From an uncultured Clostridia bacterium (GTDB lineage Bacteria > Bacillota > Clostridia > TANB77 > CAG-508): a stretch of 24,850 nucleotides of DNA. Below, in pieces: positions 15,265-23,870 of the stretch. Numbering within the stretch: the first letter of the stretch is position 1; every line of letters begins with the position of its first letter. The notes beneath the pieces are model-generated. The model searched no databases. It saw nothing but the letters and a program-made list of their open reading frames with translations, and was not told the DNA's origin. The DNA is taken from assembly GCA_944388635.1 (NCBI GenBank), contig CALXJN010000009.1:1-24850 (forward strand), read 5' to 3'. Position numbers and translations under genes: made by a program.

Positions 15265-17040
15265 TTAATCAAGTTCTATTTTTTGGTCTTTTAATCTTAA
15301 ATACCCAAGCTCTTCCCAACGGTTGTAAGCAAGATTTAATCTAAATAACACTTTAGGCTTACTACCGGCTCTGTTCTTATCAACAACGCATGCATAATAT
15401 CTAACATTTGGATCCTTAAATCTTTCTAAATCAAAAAATTTAGTATCAACCTCATTTAAAGAATATTCATAATCTTCAAAATGATCTGGATGTATTTGTT
15501 TAATCAAGCATAATGTATCTAAAACCTCTTTGACAGTCTTACTTGCTGATAAGGCATTTACATCAAGATTTAGTGGCTCTGTAGAATTTTCAATAAGCTG
15601 CATAGTAGAACCAATAAAAATATTAAAGTTTTGAGCTAAGTTAGATAGGATAGTTGCAGTCTTTTTAACTTCATCGCTATTTCCAATGTGCTCTGTATCA
15701 GCTTTTAATGTATCATAAAATACATATTGAATTTGCTCTTTATAATAATAATTTTTAATAACTTTATTTAATTCGTCATTTGTATGGTCAGTAATATTTA
15801 TAAAATAAATAGATGTATTAATTTGCTCATTTAACCATTCTGCAACATCTAATACTTTAACAAAATCAGAAGAATATTTTTTTAACTTTTTGATAAAGTT
15901 ATTATGAGTTTCATTTTTATCAGTTTTAATGTATCCTTCTTCATCAACTTCTACATCTGAACCTTTATCAGGTCTAAATTTAAGCTCAAGCAATTCACCC
16001 TCAGATATATGAAGCTTTTTGCCATGTATTTTTTGAATATCAGGATTATTGATAACAGTTGTCATCAAACAAAGCTTCATTTTTTCCTCAGACATTTCAT
16101 TTGAAATAACTAAAACTTTTTTCTTGTGGAAAAAAGCAATATATGCAGCTAGATTTATAGTAAATCTACTTTTACCAGAGTTAGAAGGCATTGCAAAAGA
16201 AGTAGTTTCACCCTTTCTAATTCCTTTAAATACACTTGAAAGAATAGGGAAAGGAAGAGATAAACCATTAGCTAAATTATTAGAACCCTCTGTCAAAAAT
16301 GTAACAAGACCTGTATTTAACACAGATTGCTTAAACTTTGAAGTAACTTCAGCTTGGGTTACAGCACTTTCAACTTCTTCAATCGACATTTTATCATAAA
16401 GTTTGTAATTTCTAATATCTACTATTCTATCTTGAATATTTTTGATAGGTATTCTTAAATAATTTTTCCTTAGTATAAATAATTTCATAAGTTCTACATA
16501 AACTTTCTCAAAATTATAAACCATACCCTTAATTTTTAATTTATAATCTTCTTTTAAGTTAGATAAATTGTCAATATTTTTGGCAAAATTAAAAGATTTC
16601 TTAGCATCTTCAGAAGCATAAGCCTCTCCGTCTGTAAATAGAACTATTTTGTATAAATTAAGAATAGTTTCATTTGCAAAATAGCAATCTTCATATGGAA
16701 AGTAATATTTGCTTATAGACTTTGGATCATTTAATAATAAACCAATATAGACTTCTTCGAGATCTTCATCCATAAGTTCATCAGGATATACACGTATTTT
16801 TTCATCATCATCGTTATTATCATCAGTTTCAGTAGGATTAGACTTATCCTCAGAAGACTTTTTTTCAGTTGAAAGAACGTTTTTACGTTCAGACCTTAAA
16901 TCTTGGATTGCCTGTAAAGCCTCGTCATATTGCTTATTATCTAATAGTTCTCTAATATTTGCAATTAAATATTTATTGGCAGTAGTAACAGGAAAACTAT
17001 CTAATAAATTATAAAGTTTATTTAAAGATTCTGGATTCAC
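15265..17040 (-). CDS. DnaB-family RecA-fold ATPase, divergent replicative-helicase paralogue
   Basis: 591 residues from GTG (17038-17040), preceded on the minus strand by AAGGAG (17050-17055). The first 80 residues are a helical segment and an acidic low-complexity stretch. Residues about 85-230 resemble the helical N-terminal DnaB domain (LEEVYIGLLLNDP). The C-terminal half is a DnaB-type RecA core: Walker A MPSNSGKSR with Lys290, a Walker B strand QYVFYDTLK with Asp443, the following LSNLAQNFNIFIGSTMQL in place of the DnaB LAKELN...SQL segment, and VDKNRAGSKPKVLFRLNL near the end, like the DnaB KNRNG arginine-finger region. It is longer and more divergent than housekeeping DnaB (about 440-460 residues) and no dnaC, dnaD or dnaI neighbour is present. 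It could unwind DNA or be an NTP-dependent protein of mobile origin; function is not assigned. Confidence 0.7.
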   Translation of the reverse strand: MNPESLNKLYNLLDSFPVTTANKYLIANIRELLDNKQYDEALQAIQDLRSERKNVLSTEKKSSEDKSNPTETDDNNDDDEKIRVYPDELMDEDLEEVYIGLLLNDPKSISKYYFPYEDCYFANETILNLYKIVLFTDGEAYASEDAKKSFNFAKNIDNLSNLKEDYKLKIKGMVYNFEKVYVELMKLFILRKNYLRIPIKNIQDRIVDIRNYKLYDKMSIEEVESAVTQAEVTSKFKQSVLNTGLVTFLTEGSNNLANGLSLPFPILSSVFKGIRKGETTSFAMPSNSGKSRFTINLAAYIAFFHKKKVLVISNEMSEEKMKLCLMTTVINNPDIQKIHGKKLHISEGELLELKFRPDKGSDVEVDEEGYIKTDKNETHNNFIKKLKKYSSDFVKVLDVAEWLNEQINTSIYFINITDHTNDELNKVIKNYYYKEQIQYVFYDTLKADTEHIGNSDEVKKTATILSNLAQNFNIFIGSTMQLIENSTEPLNLDVNALSASKTVKEVLDTLCLIKQIHPDHFEDYEYSLNEVDTKFFDLERFKDPNVRYYACVVDKNRAGSKPKVLFRLNLAYNRWEELGYLRLKDQKIELD

Positions 17041-17133
17041 TTTTTTTATCTCCTTTTCATAAAATTAATAACTATATTATATATTAAAACTCATGAAAAA
17101 TAAAGAAAAAAGTCAAAATTTGTTAGACATAAA

Positions 17134-17181
17134 ATGTAATAAAAATGTAAAATAGATGTAATTTAAATGTAATGTTTACAT
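17134..17181. promoter_or_regulatory. Operator-like array: four ATGTAA boxes at exact 11-bp spacing plus one inverted box
   Basis: ATGTAA occurs at 17134-17139, 17145-17150, 17156-17161 and 17167-17172, each 11 bp after the last, and inverted as TTACAT at 17176-17181. An 11-bp period places the boxes on one helix face. It is the geometry of OmpR/PhoB-family response-regulator sites, such as the PhoP boxes of B. subtilis (TT(A/T)ACA repeats about 11 bp apart). The array covers the place where a -35 would be for the adjacent -10 and lies in the shared region of two divergent genes. The binding protein is unknown. Confidence 0.65.
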
Positions 17182-17189
17182 GGTATAAT
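17181..17189 (+). promoter_or_regulatory. Extended -10 promoter of the HExxH gene
   Basis: TGGTATAAT contains a perfect TATAAT (17184-17189) with the TG of an extended -10. The -35 position (about 17161-17166, ATTTAA) does not match consensus and is occupied by the ATGTAA array, as in activator-dependent promoters. The leader to the ATG at 17276 would be about 80 nt. Confidence 0.65.
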
Positions 17190-17275
17190 TTAAACTATTA
17201 ATACGAATGATATAAAAGGAAAATTTAGGTCAAAATAATACTAGATTTTCGCTTTTAGGAAGGAAGAAGAAACTC

Positions 17276-18367
17276 ATGGGAATAAAAAGAGCGTTAAAAA
17301 AGGAAGGCATCGAAGTTATTATGCCAATGGATACACTTACAACAAATACAATTGCAAAAAATATAGCAAATACACTTAACAAAAACTTCCCTGAACTTAA
17401 TTTAGATACAAAAAATCTTTTTATGAAAATATCTAGACTTAATATGTGTTTCGCAAAACTTCCTCAAGGAGTTTCAGCAAAATATTTTTATAAAAACAAA
17501 ACAATATATTTTTCATGTAATATAGAAGAAGAAAACTTAGCAAGTGTAGCAATACACGAATGTATACACTATTTACAAGAAAAATGCGAAAAAAATGGAG
17601 AAATAGTAAAACTTGGGCTATGTGATTATACAGACGGAAATTTACCAGGAACAGGAATAAATGAAGCAGCAGTTCAACTTATGGCAGCAAAATGTACAGG
17701 AAATAGCTATGAAAATGAAAAATATTTTGATATAGAAATAGAAACAAACACACCAACATATTATCCATTAGAATGTGCATTAGTTAGAGAAATGGCTTAT
17801 GTAATAGGAGAAAAAACATTATTTGATAGTACACTAAATGCAAATAACAAATTTAAAGAACAATATATATCATTAACATCTAAAAAAGATTTTTATACTA
17901 TACAAAAAAATATAGACTTATTAGTAGAAACCCAAGAAGAACTAGAAGAATTGCATTTCAATATACAAGAATTTGACACAGACGAATACTATGTAAAAAA
18001 ATGTACAAAAGAAATAGAAAATAAAAAACAAAAAATAAGAAACTTATTCTTAGATACACAAAAATTAATATTAACAAGCTATTTTGACAACGCAATAAAT
18101 TTAGCATATACACCTAAATTAATAGAAAATTATAGAAATAAACTATATTACTTTAAAAATTTACTAGGACATGTAGAAGGAGACAATTTCTACAATGACT
18201 ACTATATAGACAAAATGATGCAACTAGAAAAAAGATATGATATAAAAAACACAGAAATTACAGATTTAGTCGTAGTAAAACAAAGCTTTATATCAGTACT
18301 AATTAGAAAAATAAAAAAATTATTTGGATACAATCCGGAATATGCAGAAATGAAAAATAAAATGTAA
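17276..18367 (+). CDS. Uncharacterised protein with HExxH motif, putative zinc metallopeptidase
   Basis: 363 residues; I do not recognise a named family. The clearest signal is AIHECIHYLQ, an HExxH motif with His94, Glu95 and His98. GTGINEAAVQLMAAK follows, where Glu130 is a plausible third zinc ligand, a gluzincin-like layout. There is no signal peptide and no clear membrane helix, so the protein looks cytoplasmic. The C-terminal half (about 200-363) is helical and Lys/Glu/Asn-rich (ETQEELEELHFNIQEFD, KEIENKKQKIRNLFLDTQK), likely coiled coil. ATG 17276 follows AGGAAGGA at 17257-17264, a rather long spacing of 11 nt. It has its own phased operator and promoter and a downstream terminator, so it is a single-gene regulated unit. 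Whether it cleaves protein is unproven. Confidence 0.7.
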   Translation: MGIKRALKKEGIEVIMPMDTLTTNTIAKNIANTLNKNFPELNLDTKNLFMKISRLNMCFAKLPQGVSAKYFYKNKTIYFSCNIEEENLASVAIHECIHYLQEKCEKNGEIVKLGLCDYTDGNLPGTGINEAAVQLMAAKCTGNSYENEKYFDIEIETNTPTYYPLECALVREMAYVIGEKTLFDSTLNANNKFKEQYISLTSKKDFYTIQKNIDLLVETQEELEELHFNIQEFDTDEYYVKKCTKEIENKKQKIRNLFLDTQKLILTSYFDNAINLAYTPKLIENYRNKLYYFKNLLGHVEGDNFYNDYYIDKMMQLEKRYDIKNTEITDLVVVKQSFISVLIRKIKKLFGYNPEYAEMKNKM

Positions 18368-18371
18368 AATG

Positions 18372-18400
18372 AAAATGTGAGCTTTTAGCTCACATTTTTT
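18372..18400 (+). terminator. Terminator of the HExxH gene
   Basis: AAAATGTGAGCT (18372-18383) and AGCTCACATTTT (18387-18398) form a perfect 12-bp stem with a TTT loop, followed by further T. It starts 5 nt after the stop codon. A and T runs on both sides let it work in either direction, so it may also stop leuS read-through. Confidence 0.9.
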
Positions 18401-18430
18401 CTATACAACAAGGTTAGGTTTCCTTGTGCT

Positions 18431-18456
18431 GTGCATATTTGCGAAGCAAAATGCAC
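18431..18456. repeat. Small palindrome next to the 51-bp repeat
   Basis: GTGCAT (18431-18436) pairs with ATGCAC (18451-18456), and inside it TTTGC/GCAAA closes on a GAA loop. It overlaps the first four bases of repeat copy 2, making a compound double hairpin between the convergent HExxH and leuS genes. Copy 1 lacks this extra hairpin. Confidence 0.6.
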
Positions 18457-18503
18457 ATGTGTGCGTCGAAAGCTTTGCTTTCGCTAACGCACACCTTTCT
18501 TAT
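18453..18503. repeat. 51-bp dispersed palindromic repeat, copy 2
   Basis: Identical in all 51 bases to 7211-7261, same orientation on the + strand. Its right end overlaps the leuS stop codon (18500-18502), so the last bases of leuS are part of the repeat unit. The hairpin GTGTGCGT..ACGCACAC with its inner CGAAAGC/GCTTTCG stem would form in the leuS mRNA tail. Confidence 0.85.
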
Positions 18504-20914
18504 TTTACGACTATATTATAAATCTTATTCTTTACATAAATTTCTTTTACAATTTGTTTTCCTTCAAGCATATGAGAAACCTTATCATGCACAAGTTTTT
18601 TTACAATATCTTCGTCACTATCAACTAAAATAGTAACAGTTGCTTTTAATTTTCCATTAACTTGAATTGGAATTTCAATTTCATCATCAATTGTTTTTGA
18701 TTCCTCAAAAGTTGGCCAAGAACTTTCAGCAATTGTTTTTTCATTTCCTATTTTAGAATATAGCTCTTCTGTTATATGAGGAGCGATAGGGTTTAATAAA
18801 ATAAGGAAAGTATCAAATTCTGCTTTATTTATTCTTTTTAATCTATAAAATTCATTTACCATTGTCATGAAAGTACTTACAGCAGTATTAAATTTCAAAG
18901 TTTCATAATCTTCTGAAACTTTTCTTATTGCCTTATGCATCATCTTCTCAAAGTCCTTAGAATATACATCTCCAGGAACTAAGAAATCTGTCAAATTCCA
19001 TACTCTATCTAAGAATTTACTACATCCACGTAAAGCTTCCATAGACCATGGGGTAGACTGGTCAAAAGGACCTATGAACATCTCATAAGTTCTAAAAGCA
19101 TCTGCACCATATTCTGCAATTATTTCATCTGGGTTAACAACATTTCCTTTTGACTTAGACATTTTCTCTCCGTTGCTTCCAAGTATCATACCATGAGAAG
19201 TACGTTTTGAATATGGCTCTTTCGTAGGAACAATACCAATATCATATAGAAACTTATACCAAAATCTTGAATAAAGAAGATGAAGTGTTGTATGTTCCAT
19301 ACCTCCATTATACCAATCAACTGGTGCCCAATATTCAATAGCTTCTTTAGAAGCTAAAGCATTATCATTATGTGGATCCATATATCTTAAGAAATACCAT
19401 GAAGAACCAGCCCATTGAGGCATAGTATCAGTTTCTCTTTTTGCAGGACCACCGCAATGAGGACAAGTTGTATTTATCCAGTCAGTAAGTTTTGCAAGAG
19501 GAGATTCACCATCTTCACCCGGTAAAAATTCCTCAACTTCTGGAAGTTTTAAAGGCAAATCTTTTTCATCAAGAGGAACCCAGCCACATTTTTCACAATA
19601 TACCATAGGAATAGGCTCACCCCAATATCTTTGTCTTGAAAATACCCAGTCTCTTAATTTATAATTTACTTTTGCTTTTCCAATATGATTATCTTCCAAA
19701 TATTTTATAACAGCTTTTATGGCATCTTTAACTTCCATTCCATTAATAAAACCAGAATTAATAAGAATGCCGTCAGTTGTATCTGTATATGGCTCTTTAT
19801 CAACAGAAACAGTATTTTCCTTATTAGTTATAACTTGTTTAATAGGAAGACCAAATTTTGTTGCAAATTCAAAATCTCTTGTATCATGTGCTGGAACAGA
19901 CATAATTGCACCAGTACCATAAGTAATTAAAACATAATCAGAAACCCAGATAGGAATAGCATTTCCAGTAAGAGGGTTTATAGCTTTAATTCCTTTTATT
20001 TCAACACCAGTCTTTTCTTTTGAAATCTCAGTTCTTTCAAAATCAGATTTTTTAGCAGCAAGTGTTTGATATTCTTGAACCTCATCAAAATTTGTAATCT
20101 TATCTTTTAATTCTTCTAATATTTTATGCTCAGGAGAAACTACCATGTATGTTGCACCAAACATAGTATCAGGTCTAGTTGTATATACACGAATAGATTT
20201 ATCAGTTCCTTCTATTTTAAATTCAGCTTCAGCGCCTTCGCTTCTTCCAATCCAGTTACGTTGTTGAATTTTAATTTTTTCTAAGAAATCTACATCATTT
20301 AAATCATCAAGTAGTCTTTGAGCATATTCAGTAATTTTAAGCATCCATTGGCTTTTTTCTTTTTGAATAACTTCTCCGCCACATCTCTCGCAAACGCCAT
20401 TTACAACTTCCTCGTTTGCAAGACCAACTCTACAACTTGTACAGTAGTTTATAGGCATAGTTGTTTTATATGCAAGACCATGCTTAAATAATTGAATAAA
20501 AATCCATTGTGTCCATTTATAATAACTTGGATCAGTTGTATTAATCTCTCTTGACCAGTCAAAAGAAAAACCAATTGATTTTAATTGTTCTCTAAAATGA
20601 TTTACATTTTTTTCTGTAACAATACTTGGATGAATATTGTTTTTTATTGCATAATTCTCAGCGGGAAGTCCGAAAGCATCAAAACCAATAGGGTACAATA
20701 CATTATATCCTTCAAGTCTTTTCTTTCTTGCAATTATATCAAGAGCAGTATAACTTCTAGGGTGACCAACATGTAAACCTTGTCCAGAAGGGTAAGGAAA
20801 CTCTATAAGACCATACCACTTTTTTAATGAATAATCATCTTTTGCATTAAATGTTCCTTCATCATACCATTTCTTTTGCCATTTTTTCTCAATTTCTCTA
20901 AAATTATAAGCCAT
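18500..20914 (-). CDS. leuS: Leucyl-tRNA synthetase
   Basis: 804 residues, the same length as B. subtilis LeuS. It charges tRNA-Leu with leucine in the cytoplasm. Class I motifs are present: the HIGH-type HVGH in YPSGQGLHVGHPRSY (about residues 40-54) and KMSKS at 584-588. A cysteine-rich zinc-binding segment (CTSCRVGLANEEV...CERCGGE), the inserted editing domain with TRPDTMFGATYMVVSPEH, and a second Cys pair (CEKCGW, CPHCGG) are also seen. The N-terminus (MAYNFREIEKKWQKKW) is typical. The ATG at 20912-20914 has GGAGGT at 20922-20927. The 138-nt divergent gap to rsmA is too short for a T-box leader, which often controls leuS in Firmicutes. Confidence 0.98.
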   Translation of the reverse strand: MAYNFREIEKKWQKKWYDEGTFNAKDDYSLKKWYGLIEFPYPSGQGLHVGHPRSYTALDIIARKKRLEGYNVLYPIGFDAFGLPAENYAIKNNIHPSIVTEKNVNHFREQLKSIGFSFDWSREINTTDPSYYKWTQWIFIQLFKHGLAYKTTMPINYCTSCRVGLANEEVVNGVCERCGGEVIQKEKSQWMLKITEYAQRLLDDLNDVDFLEKIKIQQRNWIGRSEGAEAEFKIEGTDKSIRVYTTRPDTMFGATYMVVSPEHKILEELKDKITNFDEVQEYQTLAAKKSDFERTEISKEKTGVEIKGIKAINPLTGNAIPIWVSDYVLITYGTGAIMSVPAHDTRDFEFATKFGLPIKQVITNKENTVSVDKEPYTDTTDGILINSGFINGMEVKDAIKAVIKYLEDNHIGKAKVNYKLRDWVFSRQRYWGEPIPMVYCEKCGWVPLDEKDLPLKLPEVEEFLPGEDGESPLAKLTDWINTTCPHCGGPAKRETDTMPQWAGSSWYFLRYMDPHNDNALASKEAIEYWAPVDWYNGGMEHTTLHLLYSRFWYKFLYDIGIVPTKEPYSKRTSHGMILGSNGEKMSKSKGNVVNPDEIIAEYGADAFRTYEMFIGPFDQSTPWSMEALRGCSKFLDRVWNLTDFLVPGDVYSKDFEKMMHKAIRKVSEDYETLKFNTAVSTFMTMVNEFYRLKRINKAEFDTFLILLNPIAPHITEELYSKIGNEKTIAESSWPTFEESKTIDDEIEIPIQVNGKLKATVTILVDSDEDIVKKLVHDKVSHMLEGKQIVKEIYVKNKIYNIVVK

Positions 20915-20990
20915 AAAAATAACCTCCGTTCCTTTGGCAAATATTTTCTATACATTATATAACAAAATAGCAAAAAGATAAAGCAAAATA

Positions 20991-21019
20991 TTGAAAAAAG
21001 TAGCAAAATAATATAAAAT
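20991..21019 (+). promoter_or_regulatory. rsmA promoter
   Basis: TTGAAA (20991-20996), a 17-bp spacer and TAAAAT (21014-21019), each 5/6 to consensus, give a predicted start about 21026 and a leader of roughly 27 nt carrying GGAGG. The rest of the 138-nt gap shared with leuS is AT-rich with no strong minus-strand promoter recognised. Confidence 0.65.
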
Positions 21020-21052
21020 ATTAATAATTAGTTTAATATGTGGAGGAAAAAT

Positions 21053-21886
21053 TTGAATATTTTAGAAGAAACAAAATTTATAATGAAAAAATATAATATA
21101 ACTGCTAATAAATCACTTGGGCAAAATTTTTTAATAGATGATGATATAGTAGAAAATATTGTTAAAAGTGCAAAAATTGAAAAAGAGGATTTAGCAATAG
21201 AAATAGGCCCAGGACTTGGAACACTCACAAACGAACTCCTAAAATATGCAGGAAAAGTAATTTGTGTGGAACTAGACAAAAAGATGATACAAATACTAGA
21301 GGATAGATTTAGATTATTTGATAATATTGAAATAATCAATGACGATATTTTAAAAATTGACTTAAATAAAATAATAGAAGAAAGCAAAATGAAACATACG
21401 AAAATAGTCGCAAATTTACCTTATTATATAACAACACCAATTATAATGAAACTATTAGAAGAAAAAGCAAATTTTGAAAGTATAACAGTAATGGTGCAAA
21501 AAGAAGTAGCAGAAAGGTTATGCGCAAAAACTGGAACTAGGGAAGCGGGAGCAATAACTTACGGAGTAGAATATTATTCAAAAGCAGAAAAACTTTTTTT
21601 AGTTCCAAGAAACAGTTTTATACCAGCACCAAATGTAGATTCAGAAGTAATAAATTTAAGAATAAAAAAAGAAAAAGTAGAAAAGGTAAAAGATGAAGAA
21701 AAGCTATTTAAGATTATTAAATATGCATTCATGCAAAGAAGAAAAACATTAATAAATGCATTTCAAAATGCAGGAATAGACAAAGAAAAAACAAAAGAAA
21801 TATTAAATAAACTTGAATTAGATGAAAAGGTTAGAGGAGAAGCACTAACACTAAAAGATTTTATCAATATTTCAAATTTAATTTAA
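21053..21886 (+). CDS. rsmA: 16S rRNA (adenine1518-N6/adenine1519-N6)-dimethyltransferase
   Basis: 277 residues from TTG 21053. RsmA/KsgA dimethylates two adjacent adenines in helix 45 of 16S rRNA during small-subunit maturation. Motifs in order: KSLGQNFLIDDDIVENIV, the SAM-binding IEIGPGLGTLTNELL, the acidic VELDKKM, the catalytic NLPYYI (Asn121 to Tyr124), and VPRNSFIPAPNVDSEV, ending in the usual C-terminal helical domain. The start is TTG 21053 because GGAGG (21042-21046) sits 6 nt before it; the in-frame ATG at 21038 lies upstream of that site and would leave it unused. rnmV and tatD, common upstream partners, are absent. It has its own promoter and converges on glmS. Confidence 0.95.
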   Translation: MNILEETKFIMKKYNITANKSLGQNFLIDDDIVENIVKSAKIEKEDLAIEIGPGLGTLTNELLKYAGKVICVELDKKMIQILEDRFRLFDNIEIINDDILKIDLNKIIEESKMKHTKIVANLPYYITTPIIMKLLEEKANFESITVMVQKEVAERLCAKTGTREAGAITYGVEYYSKAEKLFLVPRNSFIPAPNVDSEVINLRIKKEKVEKVKDEEKLFKIIKYAFMQRRKTLINAFQNAGIDKEKTKEILNKLELDEKVRGEALTLKDFINISNLI

Positions 21887-21930
21887 GAATTGTAATGAAG
21901 CTAAATAACAAGACATAAATAACAACAAAG

Positions 21931-21975
21931 AAGAATAAGAGATATTTAATTTTAAATTAAATATCTCTTATTCTT
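21931..21975. terminator. 19-bp hairpin between convergent rsmA and glmS
   Basis: AAGAATAAGAGATATTTAA (21931-21949) is the perfect complement of 21957-21975, with a 7-nt loop. Position between two converging stops suggests a bidirectional terminator, although T-runs on either side are short, so end-stabilisation is an alternative. Confidence 0.65.
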
Positions 21976-21989
21976 ATAGTAGATTAATT

Positions 21990-23831
21990 TTATTCAACAG
22001 TTACAGATTTTGCAAGATTCCTTGGTTTATCCACATCAAGCCCTTTTTCTTTCGCAACATAATAAGACAAAAGTTGAAGCGGTATAATTGAAACAACAGG
22101 CGAAAGTAAAGGATGAACTTGTGGTATTCTTACAATATTAGTGAATAGTTTTTCATCTATATTTTGATTTGTAACAACTAAAGTTTTTGCACCTCTTGTT
22201 ATTACTTCTTGTAAGTTACTAACTGATTTTTCAACTAATCTTCTATCAGTTATAATTCCAACAACCGTTACATCATCTTCAATTAACGCAATAGGACCAT
22301 GTTTTAATTCTCCAGATTGATATGCATCAGAATGTATATATGAAATTTCTTTTAGTTTCAAAGAAGCTTCAAGTGCAGCTGCATAATCAGTTCCTCTTCC
22401 TATAAAGAATAAATCTTTTTCTTTATAAATTCTCTTTGCAAAAGCTTTTATTATATCTGTATTTTCTAAGGCGATACTTACTTTTGAAGGAAGTTCTAAA
22501 ATTTCATTTTTTAGATTTTGAAGCATTTCATTTTCTTCTAAACCAAGAACTTCAGCAAAGTAAATAGCTAAAAGAGAAAGTATAGTTATTTGTGAAGTAT
22601 ATGCTTTAGTAGAAGCAACAGCAATTTCAGGACCAGCATGAGTGTATATAGTAAAGTCAGCTTCCCTTGTTATAGAACTTCCAATAACATTAGAAATTGC
22701 AATAGTTTTACATCCCATAGCTTTTGCATTTTTTAATGCAGCGATTGTATCAGCCGTTTCACCTGATTGACTAATACATATAATTAATGTTTTTTCATTA
22801 ATAAGTGGCTCTCTATACCTAAATTCAGAGGCAATATCTACTATAACAGGCACAGAAACTAATCGCTCAAAAATTGGTTTAACAGCAAGACCTGCATGCA
22901 TAGCAGTACCACATGCAATAATATATATGCTTGAAATATTTGATAAATATTCTTTAGAAATATTTATATCACTAAAATCACATTTCTTGCCATGTGATAA
23001 TCTTATGCCAATAGTTTCTCTAATTGCTGTAGGTTGTTCATAAACTTCTTTTAGCATAAAATCTTCATAGCCGTTTTTATCTGCAGCTTTTGCATCCCAA
23101 GTTATAACCTCAGGTACTTTAGTTATAATTTTAAAATCATTATCATAAAAAGTAATACTATCAGTTGTAAGTTTAGCTAAATCGCCATCATTTAATATAT
23201 AAATATTATTTGTATATTCAAGTATTGCAGGTATATCAGAAGCAATATATTTTTCTGTGTCATTAACACCTATAACTAAAGGGCTATCTTTTCTAGCAAC
23301 AATGATTTTATCAGGTTCTAAACTGCATAAAACAGAAATTGCATAACTACCTTTTAAATCTAAAGTTGCTTTTCTAACAGCACAAGCAAGTTTATCTGTA
23401 TTTTTTTCATCTTCTTTTAAATAATAGTAATGTATTAAATTAGGAATTACTTCTGTATCTGTTTGAGATAAAAAGCTATAACCAGCATCGGTTAGAAATT
23501 TTCTAAGTTCGCTATAGTTCTCAATAATTCCATTATGTACAACTGCAAAAGTTTTAGAGTTATCAAGATGTGGATGAGCGTTTGTACTAGAAGGTTTTCC
23601 ATGAGTTGCCCATCTTGTATGAGCAATACCTATTGTACCTCCTAAAGAGTTGACTTTATCTATATTTTCAAGTTCTTTTACTCTACCTTTATTTTTTATA
23701 CATACAATATTATTATTTTCAATGGTTGCAATTCCAGCAGAATCATAACCTCTATATTCTAATTTCTTTAGTCCATTAATTAATATTGGACGTGCTTTAT
23801 GAGTACCAATATATCCTACAATTCCACACAT
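21990..23831 (-). CDS. glmS: Glutamine--fructose-6-phosphate aminotransferase (isomerising)
   Basis: 613 residues (B. subtilis GlmS: 600). It converts fructose-6-phosphate and glutamine to glucosamine-6-phosphate, the first committed step to peptidoglycan amino sugars. The N-terminal glutaminase begins MCGIVGYIG with the nucleophile Cys2 and continues with HTRWATHG and VVHNGIIENYSEL. Two SIS sugar-isomerase domains follow (SIYIIACGTAMHAG, ISQSGETADT, then FFIGRGTDYAAALEASLKLKEISYIHSDAYQSGELKHGPIAL, abridged), ending DKPRNLAKSVTVE. The ATG at 23829-23831 has a GGAGGT site just upstream. The 91-nt gap to bofA is too short for a glmS ribozyme and I see none. Confidence 0.98.
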   Translation of the reverse strand: MCGIVGYIGTHKARPILINGLKKLEYRGYDSAGIATIENNNIVCIKNKGRVKELENIDKVNSLGGTIGIAHTRWATHGKPSSTNAHPHLDNSKTFAVVHNGIIENYSELRKFLTDAGYSFLSQTDTEVIPNLIHYYYLKEDEKNTDKLACAVRKATLDLKGSYAISVLCSLEPDKIIVARKDSPLVIGVNDTEKYIASDIPAILEYTNNIYILNDGDLAKLTTDSITFYDNDFKIITKVPEVITWDAKAADKNGYEDFMLKEVYEQPTAIRETIGIRLSHGKKCDFSDINISKEYLSNISSIYIIACGTAMHAGLAVKPIFERLVSVPVIVDIASEFRYREPLINEKTLIICISQSGETADTIAALKNAKAMGCKTIAISNVIGSSITREADFTIYTHAGPEIAVASTKAYTSQITILSLLAIYFAEVLGLEENEMLQNLKNEILELPSKVSIALENTDIIKAFAKRIYKEKDLFFIGRGTDYAAALEASLKLKEISYIHSDAYQSGELKHGPIALIEDDVTVVGIITDRRLVEKSVSNLQEVITRGAKTLVVTNQNIDEKLFTNIVRIPQVHPLLSPVVSIIPLQLLSYYVAKEKGLDVDKPRNLAKSVTVE

Positions 23832-23870
23832 ATAATACCTCCATTTGTGTAAAGTTAAAATTATTATATA

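Noticed and set aside
17134..17181. Regular repeats as a CRISPR array or replication iterons
   Set aside because: Units are only 6 bp with 5-bp gaps, far too short for CRISPR. They abut a promoter -10, so an operator is simpler than an origin.
20915..21052. T-box leader for leuS
   Set aside because: The gap is 138 nt, AT-rich, without the T-box consensus or an antiterminator, and it also holds the rsmA promoter.
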